The notes beneath the pieces were generated by a model, which searched no databases, was not told the DNA's origin, and was given only the letters and a program-made list of their open reading frames with translations. A stretch of 64,000 nucleotides of DNA from DAIDKA01 sp035487155 (GTDB taxonomy: Bacteria; Pseudomonadota; Gammaproteobacteria; Steroidobacterales; Steroidobacteraceae). Shown piece after piece: positions 8,853 through 17,180 of this stretch. Position 1 is the stretch's first letter; each line of letters begins with the position of its first letter. The DNA is taken from contig DATHMK010000091.1 in assembly GCA_035487155.1 (NCBI GenBank), positions 1 through 64,000 on the forward strand, in the 5' to 3' direction. The position numbers were made by a program, and so were the translations under genes.

Positions 8853-9539
8853 ATGACGACATTTGTTCTGGTCCATGGCGCCTGGCATGGCAGCTGGTGC
8901 TGGAAGCGCGTGCGCAAAGCGCTACAGCTGCAAGGCCATGAGGTCTTCACTCCCACGCTTACCGGTGTCGGCGAGCGTACTCACCTGCTCGCACCGGAGG
9001 TGACTCTGCAGACCCACATCCAGGACCTCCTCAACCTGATCCGCTTTGAAGAACTGGATGACTTCGTCCTGTGCGGCCATTCCTATGGCGGCATGGTGGT
9101 GTCGGGCGTCGCCGATCGGATCCCCGAAGGCATCCGTTCGCTGCTGTTCCTGGATGCCTTCGTCCCTGAAACCGGACAATGTCTGGAGGATTTCGCCCCC
9201 ATATCCGAGGAACAACTGGTGGATGGCTGGAAATGTCGGCCCATCAGCGCGGAATCCTTCGGTGTCAATCCGTCGGATCGGGCCTGGGTCGATGCTCAAT
9301 GCACGCTGCAGTCGCGTGCCTGCTTCAGCCAGCGCCTGCCGCTGAGCGGCGGCCTCGCGCGCATCAAACGCATCGCCTACTTCTATGCAGCCGGCTGGGC
9401 CGGGGATGCGTCGCCGTTTTTTCCCTTCTACGAGAAGGCCCGGGCGCGTGGCTGGAACACCCGCCGGATCGACTGCGGTCACGACGTCATGATCGACGAA
9501 CCTGACGCCGTGATGCAGATGCTGCTCGAGGGCAGTTGA
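8853..9539 (+). CDS. Alpha/beta fold hydrolase (EstC-like)
   Basis: This 228-residue cytoplasmic alpha/beta hydrolase has an AGGAAA ribosome site just upstream. Visible features are LVHGAWHGSWCW near residues 6-17, nucleophile Ser77 in GHSYGG, and His about 215 in DCGHDVMIDEPD. It resembles plant methylesterase/EstC-type hydrolases; the substrate is unknown. It follows the GT41 gene by 14 bp and may be co-transcribed with it. The end overlaps nothing essential; a spacer of about 185 bp with a promoter separates it from the sensor kinase. Confidence 0.88.
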   Translation: MTTFVLVHGAWHGSWCWKRVRKALQLQGHEVFTPTLTGVGERTHLLAPEVTLQTHIQDLLNLIRFEELDDFVLCGHSYGGMVVSGVADRIPEGIRSLLFLDAFVPETGQCLEDFAPISEEQLVDGWKCRPISAESFGVNPSDRAWVDAQCTLQSRACFSQRLPLSGGLARIKRIAYFYAAGWAGDASPFFPFYEKARARGWNTRRIDCGHDVMIDEPDAVMQMLLEGS

Positions 9540-9623
9540 AGCCCGCAGTTTCCAGGTCTGTCATCCCGCACCGCGAGTGGGTGTCAGTGGATTCCTACAG
9601 GCACCAAGATCACCAAGCGGGAA

Positions 9624-9652
9624 CATGGTTATTTGAAACAAGCGGATATAAT
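9624..9652 (+). promoter_or_regulatory. Predicted promoter for the sensor kinase-cheR-cheB operon
   Basis: A perfect TATAAT lies at 9647-9652, and CATGGT sits 17 bases upstream at 9624-9629 as a weak -35. Transcription would start near 9659, inside the long upstream extension of the kinase frame. This supports the ATG at 9725 as the true start. Confidence 0.45.
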
Positions 9653-9724
9653 TTTGCCCGTCAAGGCTTGGTTCGGCTGCCTACACCAACACTAATCAGC
9701 TGCGGCTGTCTGACGAGAAGCTTC

Positions 9725-12700
9725 ATGGCCCAAAAAACGGCTCATTCAGGGCCACCTCTGCCACCGGCCGTCCTGGCGGGATTTGCCACGGCCGTGGTCT
9801 CGGTCGTACTGATGGCGGTGGTGACCTACCAGGCGCAGCGCCGCAGCACCGAGGCGGCAGATGCCGTCACGCAGGGTATCGAGCAACTGGTTCAGATCCA
9901 GAACCTGCTCTCCAGCTCCAAGGACGCCGAGACCGGCCAGCGCGGCTACCTGCTGACCGGCGATGAGGCCTATCTGGAGCCCTTCACTTCGGGCCGCGCT
10001 GCGATCGATGCGGAACTGAAGGCGATGCGCATCCTCAATGAGCACAACAGCGTGCAACTGCAACGGCTGGAGCAGTTGCAGACACTGGTGTCCGCCAAAA
10101 TGGCGGAGCTGCTCAGCACCGTGAACCTGAAGCGGGCCGGAAAAACCGGCGAAGCGCTGGAAATAGTCAGGACGGACCGTGGCAAGGTGCTCATGGACAG
10201 AATCCGCGCCCTGGTGGAGGAGATCGAGAATGCCGATCGCAGCCAGCTGGTGGATCGTCAGCGGCTGTGGCAGCAGACCGAGGCTTTCGCCACCGGGACC
10301 ACCTGGATCAGTGCCGCGCTGCTACTTTTCCTCATTGCCGCGGCCGCGACCCTCGTTTCGCGGGACCATCGGGCACGGCAGCTGCAGTCCTGGCTGAGAC
10401 TGGGACAGATGGGACTGAATGAGCGCATTCAGGGTGACCAGACGCTCGAAAAGCTCGGCGACCATGTCTTGAGCTTTCTGGCGCAATATCTGGGCGCACA
10501 CGTCGGGGCGGTGTACATCGCCGACAGTCCCGAACGCTACCGGCGCTTTGCCGGTTATGCATTGCCGGCCGAGCTGCACAAGGAATCGATACGGCGCGGC
10601 GACAGCCTCATCGGCCAGGTGGCAAAGGACAATCACCTGGTGCATCTGAAGGATGTCCCGGGCAACTACATGCTGCCAATCAGTTCGGCGGTCGGGCAAG
10701 GCGTGCCGCGCGAGATAGTGATCCTGCCGGCCAGCATCGACCGCACCGTGTACGCACTGGTCGAACTGGGTTTTCTGGGGCCGGTCGATGACTCACAGAC
10801 GCAGCTGCTCACGCTGCTGTCGGGCACGATCGCCGTGGCGGTACGCTCATCGAAGGACCGCACGCAACTCGAGGAGCTCCTGGAGGAGACTCAACGCCAG
10901 GCTGAGGAGCTGCAGACGCAGCAGGAAGAGCTGCGCGTCAACAACGAGGAACTCGACGAGCAAAGTCGCGCGCTGCAGGCTTCCCACACCCAGATGGAAT
11001 CGCAGCAGGCCGAGCTCGAGCAGACGAACGCGCAGCTCGAGGAGCAGGCGCAGATGCTCGAACACCAGAAGGATGCCTTGTCAAAACAGCAGAGTCTGCT
11101 GGCGGAGCGTGCCGCGGATCTGGAGCGCGCCAACCTCTACAAGAGCCAGTTCCTGGCCAACATGAGTCACGAACTGCGCACACCACTGAACTCGACCCTG
11201 ATCCTGGCGAAGCTTCTGGCGGACAACAAAGACGGCAATCTCACCGAACAGCAGGTCAAATTTGCCAGGACCATCACCACCGCGGGAAACGACCTGCTCG
11301 CCCTGATCAACGATGTGCTGGATCTGTCCAAGATAGAGGCCGGAAAACTCGATCTGAAGCCCGCCACGGTCGACATTGCCAGACTGATCGAGGACCAGGA
11401 CAAATTGTTTCAGCCTCTGGCCCAGAAGCGCGGGCTTCAATTCAGCGCCACGATTGTTCCGGGAACCGCGGACACGATTCTCACCGACCCGCAGCGCCTT
11501 GGGCAGATACTCAAGAACCTGTGCTCCAATGCGGTGAAGTTCACCGAACAAGGCGAGGTGGCTCTGAGGGTCTCCTCAGACAGCGGCGCCATCTATTTCG
11601 CGGTCAGCGATACCGGCGTCGGCATCGCCGAAAACCAGCACCGCAATATCTTCGAGGCGTTTCAGCAGGCCGATGGCAGCATTCACCGCAAGTACGGCGG
11701 TACCGGCCTTGGCCTGTCGATTTCCCGTGACCTGGCACAACGACTGGGCGGCCGCATCACACTGCAAAGCATTCCCGGCAAAGGCAGCGTCTTTACGCTG
11801 ACGCTGCCGCATATCCTGGTCCTGGATTCAAGCGACGCTGCCGCGCGCAGCCCGGCGCTCAGCCCGCCACCTGCCGATAGTTCCCCACGAACGCCCCGTG
11901 CACCTGCCGCCGCACACCTGGAGGATGATCGCGGTCGCCTGATGCCGCAGGCGCGGCGCATCCTGGTCGTTGAAGATGACGTGGCGTTCGCGGGCATTTT
12001 GCGCGATCTGGCACACGAGATGGACTTCCAGTGCATCATCACCCATTCGGCCGGTGAAGGACTGCAGGCGGCCACCGAATTTCAGCCCAGCGCCATTGTG
12101 CTGGATATCAACCTGCCTGATCACTCCGGGCTCGGCGTCCTCGAACAGTTGAAACGCAATTCCGCGACCCGACACATACCGGTGCACGTGGTGTCGGTCG
12201 CGGACCATGCCCAAGGCGCGCTTGAACTTGGCGCGGTCGGCTATGCCCTCAAGCCTGTTTCGCGCGAACAGCTGATCGCTGCCATGCGCAGGATCCAGTC
12301 CAAGCTTTCACAAAATATGCGTCGGGTGCTGGTGGTGGAGGACGATGTACGCCAGCGCGACAGCATTCGTGAGCTACTGGCCATGTCCGATCTGCAGATC
12401 ACGGCGGTGGAAAGCGCCGGCAAGGCTTTGACGGCCCTGCGCAGCATCACCTTCGACTGCATGGTCATGGACTTGAGCCTGCCAGATTTCAGCGGCTTCG
12501 AATTGCTCGAGCGCATGGCGGGGCAGGAGGGCGTATCGGTTCCTCCCGTCATTGTTTATACGGGTCAGGAACTGAGCGCGGATGATGAACAGAAACTCAG
12601 ACGCTTCTCCAGATCGATCATCCTCAAGGATGCGCGCTCTCCGGAGCGGCTGCTCGATGAGGTGACGCTGTTCCTGCATCAGGTGGAGTCCAGCCTGCCG

Positions 12701-13138
12701 GCTGACAGGCAGCGTATGTTGAAGATGGCGCGCGATCAGGACATCGCCTTTCAAGGACGGCGCATTCTCGTGGTCGAGGATGACGTGCGCAACATCTTTG
12801 CACTGACCAGCGTGCTGGAGCCCAAAGGGGCTCAGGTGCAGATTGCGCGCAATGGCCGGGAGGCGCTGCAGGCCGTACAGGCGGCGGCGGATCAGAAGTC
12901 CGGTCGCATCGATCTGGTGCTGATGGACGTGATGATGCCGGAGATGGACGGCTTTACCGCCATGCGGGAAATCCGCAAGCGACCGGAGCTGAAGAAACTC
13001 CCCATCATTGCGCTGACAGCCAAGGCGATGCCGGACGACCTTGAGGCCTGCATGGCCGCCGGGGCGAATGACTACATTGCCAAGCCCCTGGATGTGGAAA
13101 AACTGCTGTCGCTGATCCGCGTATGGATGCCGAAATAG
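9725..13138 (+). CDS. CHASE3-GAF hybrid sensor histidine kinase with three receiver domains
   Basis: Starting at ATG 9725 (after a GAGAAG ribosome site) the protein has 1137 residues. Order: TM helix at about residues 15-38, CHASE3 periplasmic sensor domain to about 190 (DAETGQRGYLLTGDEAYL), second TM at about 195-215, and a GAF-like domain at about 240-380. A Gln/Glu-rich coiled coil covers about 375-470. HisKA follows with His482 in NMSHELRTPLN, then HATPase_c (GGTGLGLSISRDLAQRLGG). Three receiver domains follow, each starting with an R-[IV]-L-V-V-E-D-D strand; the last has phospho-acceptor Asp1068 in LMDVMMPEMDG. It heads an operon with cheR, cheB and a REC-kinase, so a multi-step phosphorelay linked to methylation enzymes is likely. 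Confidence 0.93.
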   Translation: MAQKTAHSGPPLPPAVLAGFATAVVSVVLMAVVTYQAQRRSTEAADAVTQGIEQLVQIQNLLSSSKDAETGQRGYLLTGDEAYLEPFTSGRAAIDAELKAMRILNEHNSVQLQRLEQLQTLVSAKMAELLSTVNLKRAGKTGEALEIVRTDRGKVLMDRIRALVEEIENADRSQLVDRQRLWQQTEAFATGTTWISAALLLFLIAAAATLVSRDHRARQLQSWLRLGQMGLNERIQGDQTLEKLGDHVLSFLAQYLGAHVGAVYIADSPERYRRFAGYALPAELHKESIRRGDSLIGQVAKDNHLVHLKDVPGNYMLPISSAVGQGVPREIVILPASIDRTVYALVELGFLGPVDDSQTQLLTLLSGTIAVAVRSSKDRTQLEELLEETQRQAEELQTQQEELRVNNEELDEQSRALQASHTQMESQQAELEQTNAQLEEQAQMLEHQKDALSKQQSLLAERAADLERANLYKSQFLANMSHELRTPLNSTLILAKLLADNKDGNLTEQQVKFARTITTAGNDLLALINDVLDLSKIEAGKLDLKPATVDIARLIEDQDKLFQPLAQKRGLQFSATIVPGTADTILTDPQRLGQILKNLCSNAVKFTEQGEVALRVSSDSGAIYFAVSDTGVGIAENQHRNIFEAFQQADGSIHRKYGGTGLGLSISRDLAQRLGGRITLQSIPGKGSVFTLTLPHILVLDSSDAAARSPALSPPPADSSPRTPRAPAAAHLEDDRGRLMPQARRILVVEDDVAFAGILRDLAHEMDFQCIITHSAGEGLQAATEFQPSAIVLDINLPDHSGLGVLEQLKRNSATRHIPVHVVSVADHAQGALELGAVGYALKPVSREQLIAAMRRIQSKLSQNMRRVLVVEDDVRQRDSIRELLAMSDLQITAVESAGKALTALRSITFDCMVMDLSLPDFSGFELLERMAGQEGVSVPPVIVYTGQELSADDEQKLRRFSRSIILKDARSPERLLDEVTLFLHQVESSLPADRQRMLKMARDQDIAFQGRRILVVEDDVRNIFALTSVLEPKGAQVQIARNGREALQAVQAAADQKSGRIDLVLMDVMMPEMDGFTAMREIRKRPELKKLPIIALTAKAMPDDLEACMAAGANDYIAKPLDVEKLLSLIRVWMPK

Positions 13139-13974
13139 ATCAGCCGGCCGCGCCGCGGCGCTCCGAAATCGAATATCGACTGCTGATCGATGCGATTTAC
13201 GAGATGTACCACTATGATTTCCGGGGTTATGTGCCCGCATCGCTCAAGCGTCGGCTGCGCACCGCGATGCTGCGCCTGGACTGTCACACGCTGTCGCAGC
13301 TTCAGGACAGGTTGCTGAGTGAACCGGAGATATTCACTTCGTTGTTGAATTTCCTCACTGTTCCGGTAAGCGAGATGTTCCGCGATCCCGGCTACTTCCG
13401 GGCGCTACGGGAACAAGTGGTGCCCTTGCTGCGCACCTATCCGTCGCTCAAGGTCTGGGTGGCGGGCTGCAGCACGGGCGAGGAAGTGTACTCGCTTGCC
13501 ATCCTGCTGCGCGAGGAAGGGCTGCTGGAGCGCACCCTTATCTACGCCACCGACATCAATCCGCAGACGCTGCAAAAAGCGCAGGACGGCATCTTTGACA
13601 TCGACCGGATGGCGGGGTTCACCGACAACCACCAGCGCTCCGGGGCACGCTCCTCCCTGTCCGATTATTACGTCGCCGCTTATGGACGCGCGGTCTTTGA
13701 CAAGACGCTGCGGCGCCGCATCGTGTTTTCCGATCACAGTCTGGCCACCGATAGCGTTTTTGCCGAGGTGCAGCTGATTTCCTGTCGCAATGTGCTGATT
13801 TACTTCAACCGTGAGCTGCAGGACCGTGCCTTGCGCCTGTTTCGCGATGCGCTGTGCCGCAAGGGTTTTCTGGGAATCGGCTCCAAGGAGTCGCTGCGGT
13901 TCTCGGCCGAGACCGCCGCGTTTGCCGATTTCGTCCAGGAGCAGCGCATCTATCGCAAGCAGGATCCGATATGA
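13123..13974 (+). CDS. CheR-type protein-glutamate methyltransferase
   Basis: The 283-residue protein has the CheR N-terminal helical domain (residues about 15-75, including YDFRGYVPASLKRRL) and a SAM-binding domain with VAGCSTGEEVYSLA at 113-126, IYATDINPQTL and ISCRNVLIYF. CheR methylates glutamates of chemoreceptors. Here no receptor gene is nearby, so the target may be the adjacent CHASE3 kinase or an unknown protein. Its start overlaps the kinase gene by 16 bases and its stop overlaps cheB (ATGA), so it is translationally coupled on both sides. Confidence 0.93.
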   Translation: MDAEIDQPAAPRRSEIEYRLLIDAIYEMYHYDFRGYVPASLKRRLRTAMLRLDCHTLSQLQDRLLSEPEIFTSLLNFLTVPVSEMFRDPGYFRALREQVVPLLRTYPSLKVWVAGCSTGEEVYSLAILLREEGLLERTLIYATDINPQTLQKAQDGIFDIDRMAGFTDNHQRSGARSSLSDYYVAAYGRAVFDKTLRRRIVFSDHSLATDSVFAEVQLISCRNVLIYFNRELQDRALRLFRDALCRKGFLGIGSKESLRFSAETAAFADFVQEQRIYRKQDPI

Positions 13975-14570
13975 GCGAACTGGAGTCACTGTCGGGACGC
14001 ATCGATGCAGTGGTCATCGGCGCCTCCGCGGGTGGCATCGACGCGCTGATGACGCTGCTGCCGGCCTTGGGTGCGAACGTCGGCACACCGATATTCATCG
14101 TTCTGCACCTGCCGCGTGATCGGCCCAGTCTGCTGCCGGATATTTTTGCCCCTCGATGCCCTTTGCCGGTCTGTGAGGCACAGGACAAGGAGCCGGTGCG
14201 TCCGGGAACCGTATATTTTGCGCCGCCGGATTACCATCTGCTGATCGATGCGGGGCCCAGGCTGGCATTGTCATCCGATGAGCTGGTCAATTACTCGCGC
14301 CCCTCCATCGATGTACTGTTCGAGTCGGCCGCCGATGTCTATGGCGCGGGTCTGCTTGGCATCATCCTCAGCGGGGCCAACGAGGATGGCGCAGCGGGTC
14401 TTGCTGCGGTCCACAATGCCGGTGGCATGACGATCGTTCAGCAGCCCCGCAGCGCCCAGGTCAAATCGATGGTACTGTCCGCCTTGAATCGCAATCCGGC
14501 CAGTCATGTCCTGGAGCTGGAAGGCATCTCTGCCCTGCTGGCCACCTTGAACCAGGACCCCGCTTCATGA
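13971..14570 (+). CDS. CheB-type protein-glutamate methylesterase, stand-alone
   Basis: The ATG at 13971 overlaps the cheR stop as ATGA. The 199-residue product is only the methylesterase domain, with no receiver domain. The catalytic triad is visible: Ser19 in GASAGG, His46 in LHLPRD and Asp139 in GANEDGAAG. It removes methyl groups from receptor glutamates or deamidates glutamines. Lacking its own receiver, it cannot be controlled by direct phosphorylation; the neighbouring kinases may control it by other means. It overlaps the next gene by four bases. Confidence 0.92.
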   Translation: MSELESLSGRIDAVVIGASAGGIDALMTLLPALGANVGTPIFIVLHLPRDRPSLLPDIFAPRCPLPVCEAQDKEPVRPGTVYFAPPDYHLLIDAGPRLALSSDELVNYSRPSIDVLFESAADVYGAGLLGIILSGANEDGAAGLAAVHNAGGMTIVQQPRSAQVKSMVLSALNRNPASHVLELEGISALLATLNQDPAS

Positions 14571-15667
14571 CCCGGCTCGTCAAATGCCTGCTGGTGGATG
14601 ATCTGCAGGAAAACCTGCTCGCGTTGTCCGAACTGCTGCGTCAGGACGGGGTGCAGATACTGCAGGCCCGATCCGCAACCGAGGCGCTGGAGATTCTTCT
14701 CGTTCATGATGTGGCGCTGGCCCTCCTGGATGTGCAGATGCCGGACATGGATGGCTTCGAACTGGCGGAGCTCATGCGCGGCAGTGCGCGCACGCGCCAC
14801 GTCCCGATTATCTTCATCACCGCCGGCGTACGCGACCAGCATCGGCTGTTCAAGGGCTACGAAACAGGAGCGGTGGACTTTCTGTACAAGCCCATCGAAC
14901 CGCAGATTCTACGCAACAAGGCCGCGGTATTCTTCCAGCTGGATCGACAAAGACGTCAGCTGGATCACGAGCTGCAAGAACGCACCGAGACGCTGCGCCT
15001 GAATGAGATGTTCACGGCGCTGCTGGCCCATGATCTGCGCAATCCGCTCAACGCCATTCTGACATCCGCGCAATTGGCGGAGCGGCTGAGCGTGGAACCG
15101 ATACCGAAGGAGGCAGCCTCGCGGATACTGTCCAGCGGCCGGCGCATGAGCCGGCTGATCGAGGACATGCTCGATCTGGCACGTGCGCGGGTCGGGGGCG
15201 GAATCGCCATCAAGTACGAGGAAGGCGATCTTGGCGCACTGATTACCCCCGTGGTGCGTGAACATCAGGCCGCCTCGCCAGGCCGGCAGATCGAACTCGT
15301 GCGCAGCGGCCAGCTCAAGGGACAGTGGGACTCCGAGCGCATTGCCCAGATGGCCTCGAACCTGGTTGGCAATGCCATCAAGCACGGCGATCCGCAAGGT
15401 CCGGTAGTGTTGCAACTCGACGGAACGCATCCTGACACCGTGGTGTTCTCCGTCCTCAACGACGGCGTGATTGCCCCGGAGCGGCAATCCAGCCTGTTTG
15501 ATCCATTCAAGAATGGCCAGCACCGCGTGGGTCGCAACGAGGGACTGGGTCTCGGGCTTTACATCGTGCAGCAGATCGTTGCGGCACATGCAGGCCAGAT
15601 AGAAGTCCACGCCGAAGCCGACCGGCGTACGGTGTTTCGGGTGCGCCTGCCGCGCCAGCCACCCTAG
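14567..15667 (+). CDS. Response regulator-histidine kinase (REC-HisKA-HATPase)
   Basis: This 366-residue soluble protein has an N-terminal receiver domain (Asp55 in LLDVQMPDMDG, Lys about 108 in LYKPIEP) and a short linker. HisKA follows with His155 in LLAHDLRNPLN, then HATPase_c with SNLVGNAIKHG and EGLGLGLYIVQQIV. No membrane segment is present. The last gene of the four-gene operon, it could receive phosphate from the hybrid kinase and re-transmit it. No DNA-binding output protein is encoded nearby, so the final output of the pathway is not visible. It converges with the RND operon 17 bp downstream. Confidence 0.92.
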   Translation: MTRLVKCLLVDDLQENLLALSELLRQDGVQILQARSATEALEILLVHDVALALLDVQMPDMDGFELAELMRGSARTRHVPIIFITAGVRDQHRLFKGYETGAVDFLYKPIEPQILRNKAAVFFQLDRQRRQLDHELQERTETLRLNEMFTALLAHDLRNPLNAILTSAQLAERLSVEPIPKEAASRILSSGRRMSRLIEDMLDLARARVGGGIAIKYEEGDLGALITPVVREHQAASPGRQIELVRSGQLKGQWDSERIAQMASNLVGNAIKHGDPQGPVVLQLDGTHPDTVVFSVLNDGVIAPERQSSLFDPFKNGQHRVGRNEGLGLGLYIVQQIVAAHAGQIEVHAEADRRTVFRVRLPRQPP

Positions 15668-15684
15668 CGGCTCATGCGGTGGCC

Positions 15685-17175
15685 TCAGTGCTGGGCTTTG
15701 CCCGCGCGGATATCCCCGGAAGTCGGCAGCTGTGAGGCATCCCACCCTCCTCCCAGGCCCTCGATGAGCTGCACGCTGGCCGTCAGTTGCTGCAAGCGCA
15801 GGGTCACCGCGGTTTGCTGGTTCGAAAACAAAGAGGTCTGCGCGGTAATCACATCCAGGTAGGGATCCAGTCCCAGTCGGTAGCGGTCGGTGGCCAGATT
15901 CACGTAGCGCTGCGAGAAAGTCACCGCCAGGTCCTGCTGGCGCAGCTCCTGCGACAGAATGCGCAGTGAGGCCAGATTGTCTTCGACCTGCTGGAAGGCC
16001 GTCAGTACGGTCTGACGGTAGGTCGCCACGGCCTGATCATAGGCGGCGCGGTATTGCGCGACCGTGGCGCTGCGCAGGCCGCCGTCGAAAATGGTCTCTG
16101 ACAACGAGGGTCCCACCGACCAGAACCGGGCGGGCCACGTCAGCCAGTCGGCCGCTGTCGTACTCTCAAAGCCCGCCGAAGCACTCAAGGTGAGAGTGGG
16201 AAAATAAGCCGCATCGGCCACGCCGATCTGGGCATTCGCCTGGGCCATCAGCCGCTCATCCGCCGCCACGTCGGGACGGCGTTCAAGCAGCTGGGACGGG
16301 ACACCCAGCGGAATCGCCGGTGGTTGCACATTCTGCGTGATCGTAGGTACCGAAAACGTCGAGGCAGGTTGGCCCACCAGCACCGCAATCGCATGCTCAT
16401 ACTGGGCCCGTGCTATGCCCAGATTGGTGGCCTGTGCCTCGGTGGTTTCCAATTGCACCTGCGCCTGAGCCACAGCCTCATCAGAACCAATGCCGGTCTC
16501 GAACTGGGCGCGGTTGTAATCCAGTGACTCGCTATAGGCCTTGACGGTCGCGTTGGTGAGCGCGATGAGCTGGTCCTGGCTGCGCAGCTGGAAGTAGTCC
16601 ACCGCCAGTTCGGCTTCGGCGGTCAGTTGCGCATTGGCCAGATCCGCGGCACTGGCCTGGGCGGCCGCGATGTTGCCCTTGACCAGGTTGCGCACCCGGC
16701 CCCACAGATCCGGCGTCCAGGAGGCATCAAAGGGCAGCGAAAACTCGTTCCCGGTGGTGGGGCCGGTCGCCGATCCGGTACCCGTCGCGCCGGCGGCTGC
16801 CCCGATGGCTGGCTGATGGCTGCGCGTGACGCTGGCCCCGACGGTCAGCGTCGGCCAGTACTGCGCCTGGGCCTGTCGGACCAGCGCCCGCGCCTGCATG
16901 AAGCTGGCATAGGCCGCGGCGACCGTCTGGTTGGAGGACTTCACCTGCTCCTCCAGCGCGCTCAGCTGTGGGTCGCCGAACAGCTCCCACCACTGGCCAC
17001 GGATGATCTGATCCTGGGGCACCGCGACCTTCCAGCCATCGGTGTCCTTGAACTGTGCGGCGGTCAGTTCCTTGTAGGCCTGCGGGGCATCGGTCCCGGG
17101 ACGATGATAGGCAGGTCCCACCGTACAGCCGCCGAGCGCGGCCAGCACCGCCAGCTGCAGGAGCCGCGTTCGCAT
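15685..17175 (-). CDS. RND efflux outer-membrane lipoprotein (NodT/OprM family)
   Basis: The ATG at 17175, five bases after the preceding permease stop, opens a lipoprotein signal MRTRLLQLAVLAALGGC with Cys17. The product is 496 residues, the normal size for the family. It has the duplicated outer-membrane-efflux architecture: long helices such as RAQFETGIGSDEAVAQAQVQ and RYRLGLDPYLDVITAQTSL mark the two repeats. It should form the trimeric outer-membrane channel for the RND pump encoded just upstream. It is the last gene of the operon. Confidence 0.93.
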   Translation of the reverse strand: MRTRLLQLAVLAALGGCTVGPAYHRPGTDAPQAYKELTAAQFKDTDGWKVAVPQDQIIRGQWWELFGDPQLSALEEQVKSSNQTVAAAYASFMQARALVRQAQAQYWPTLTVGASVTRSHQPAIGAAAGATGTGSATGPTTGNEFSLPFDASWTPDLWGRVRNLVKGNIAAAQASAADLANAQLTAEAELAVDYFQLRSQDQLIALTNATVKAYSESLDYNRAQFETGIGSDEAVAQAQVQLETTEAQATNLGIARAQYEHAIAVLVGQPASTFSVPTITQNVQPPAIPLGVPSQLLERRPDVAADERLMAQANAQIGVADAAYFPTLTLSASAGFESTTAADWLTWPARFWSVGPSLSETIFDGGLRSATVAQYRAAYDQAVATYRQTVLTAFQQVEDNLASLRILSQELRQQDLAVTFSQRYVNLATDRYRLGLDPYLDVITAQTSLFSNQQTAVTLRLQQLTASVQLIEGLGGGWDASQLPTSGDIRAGKAQH

Positions 17176-17180
17176 CTTGT

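Noticed and set aside
6808..8862. Long open frame antisense to the TPR glycosyltransferase
   Set aside because: It is a shadow of a GC-rich gene. The plus-strand product has clear TPR and GT41 motifs, while the antisense translation lacks any domain pattern and has His/Gln/Gly-biased composition.
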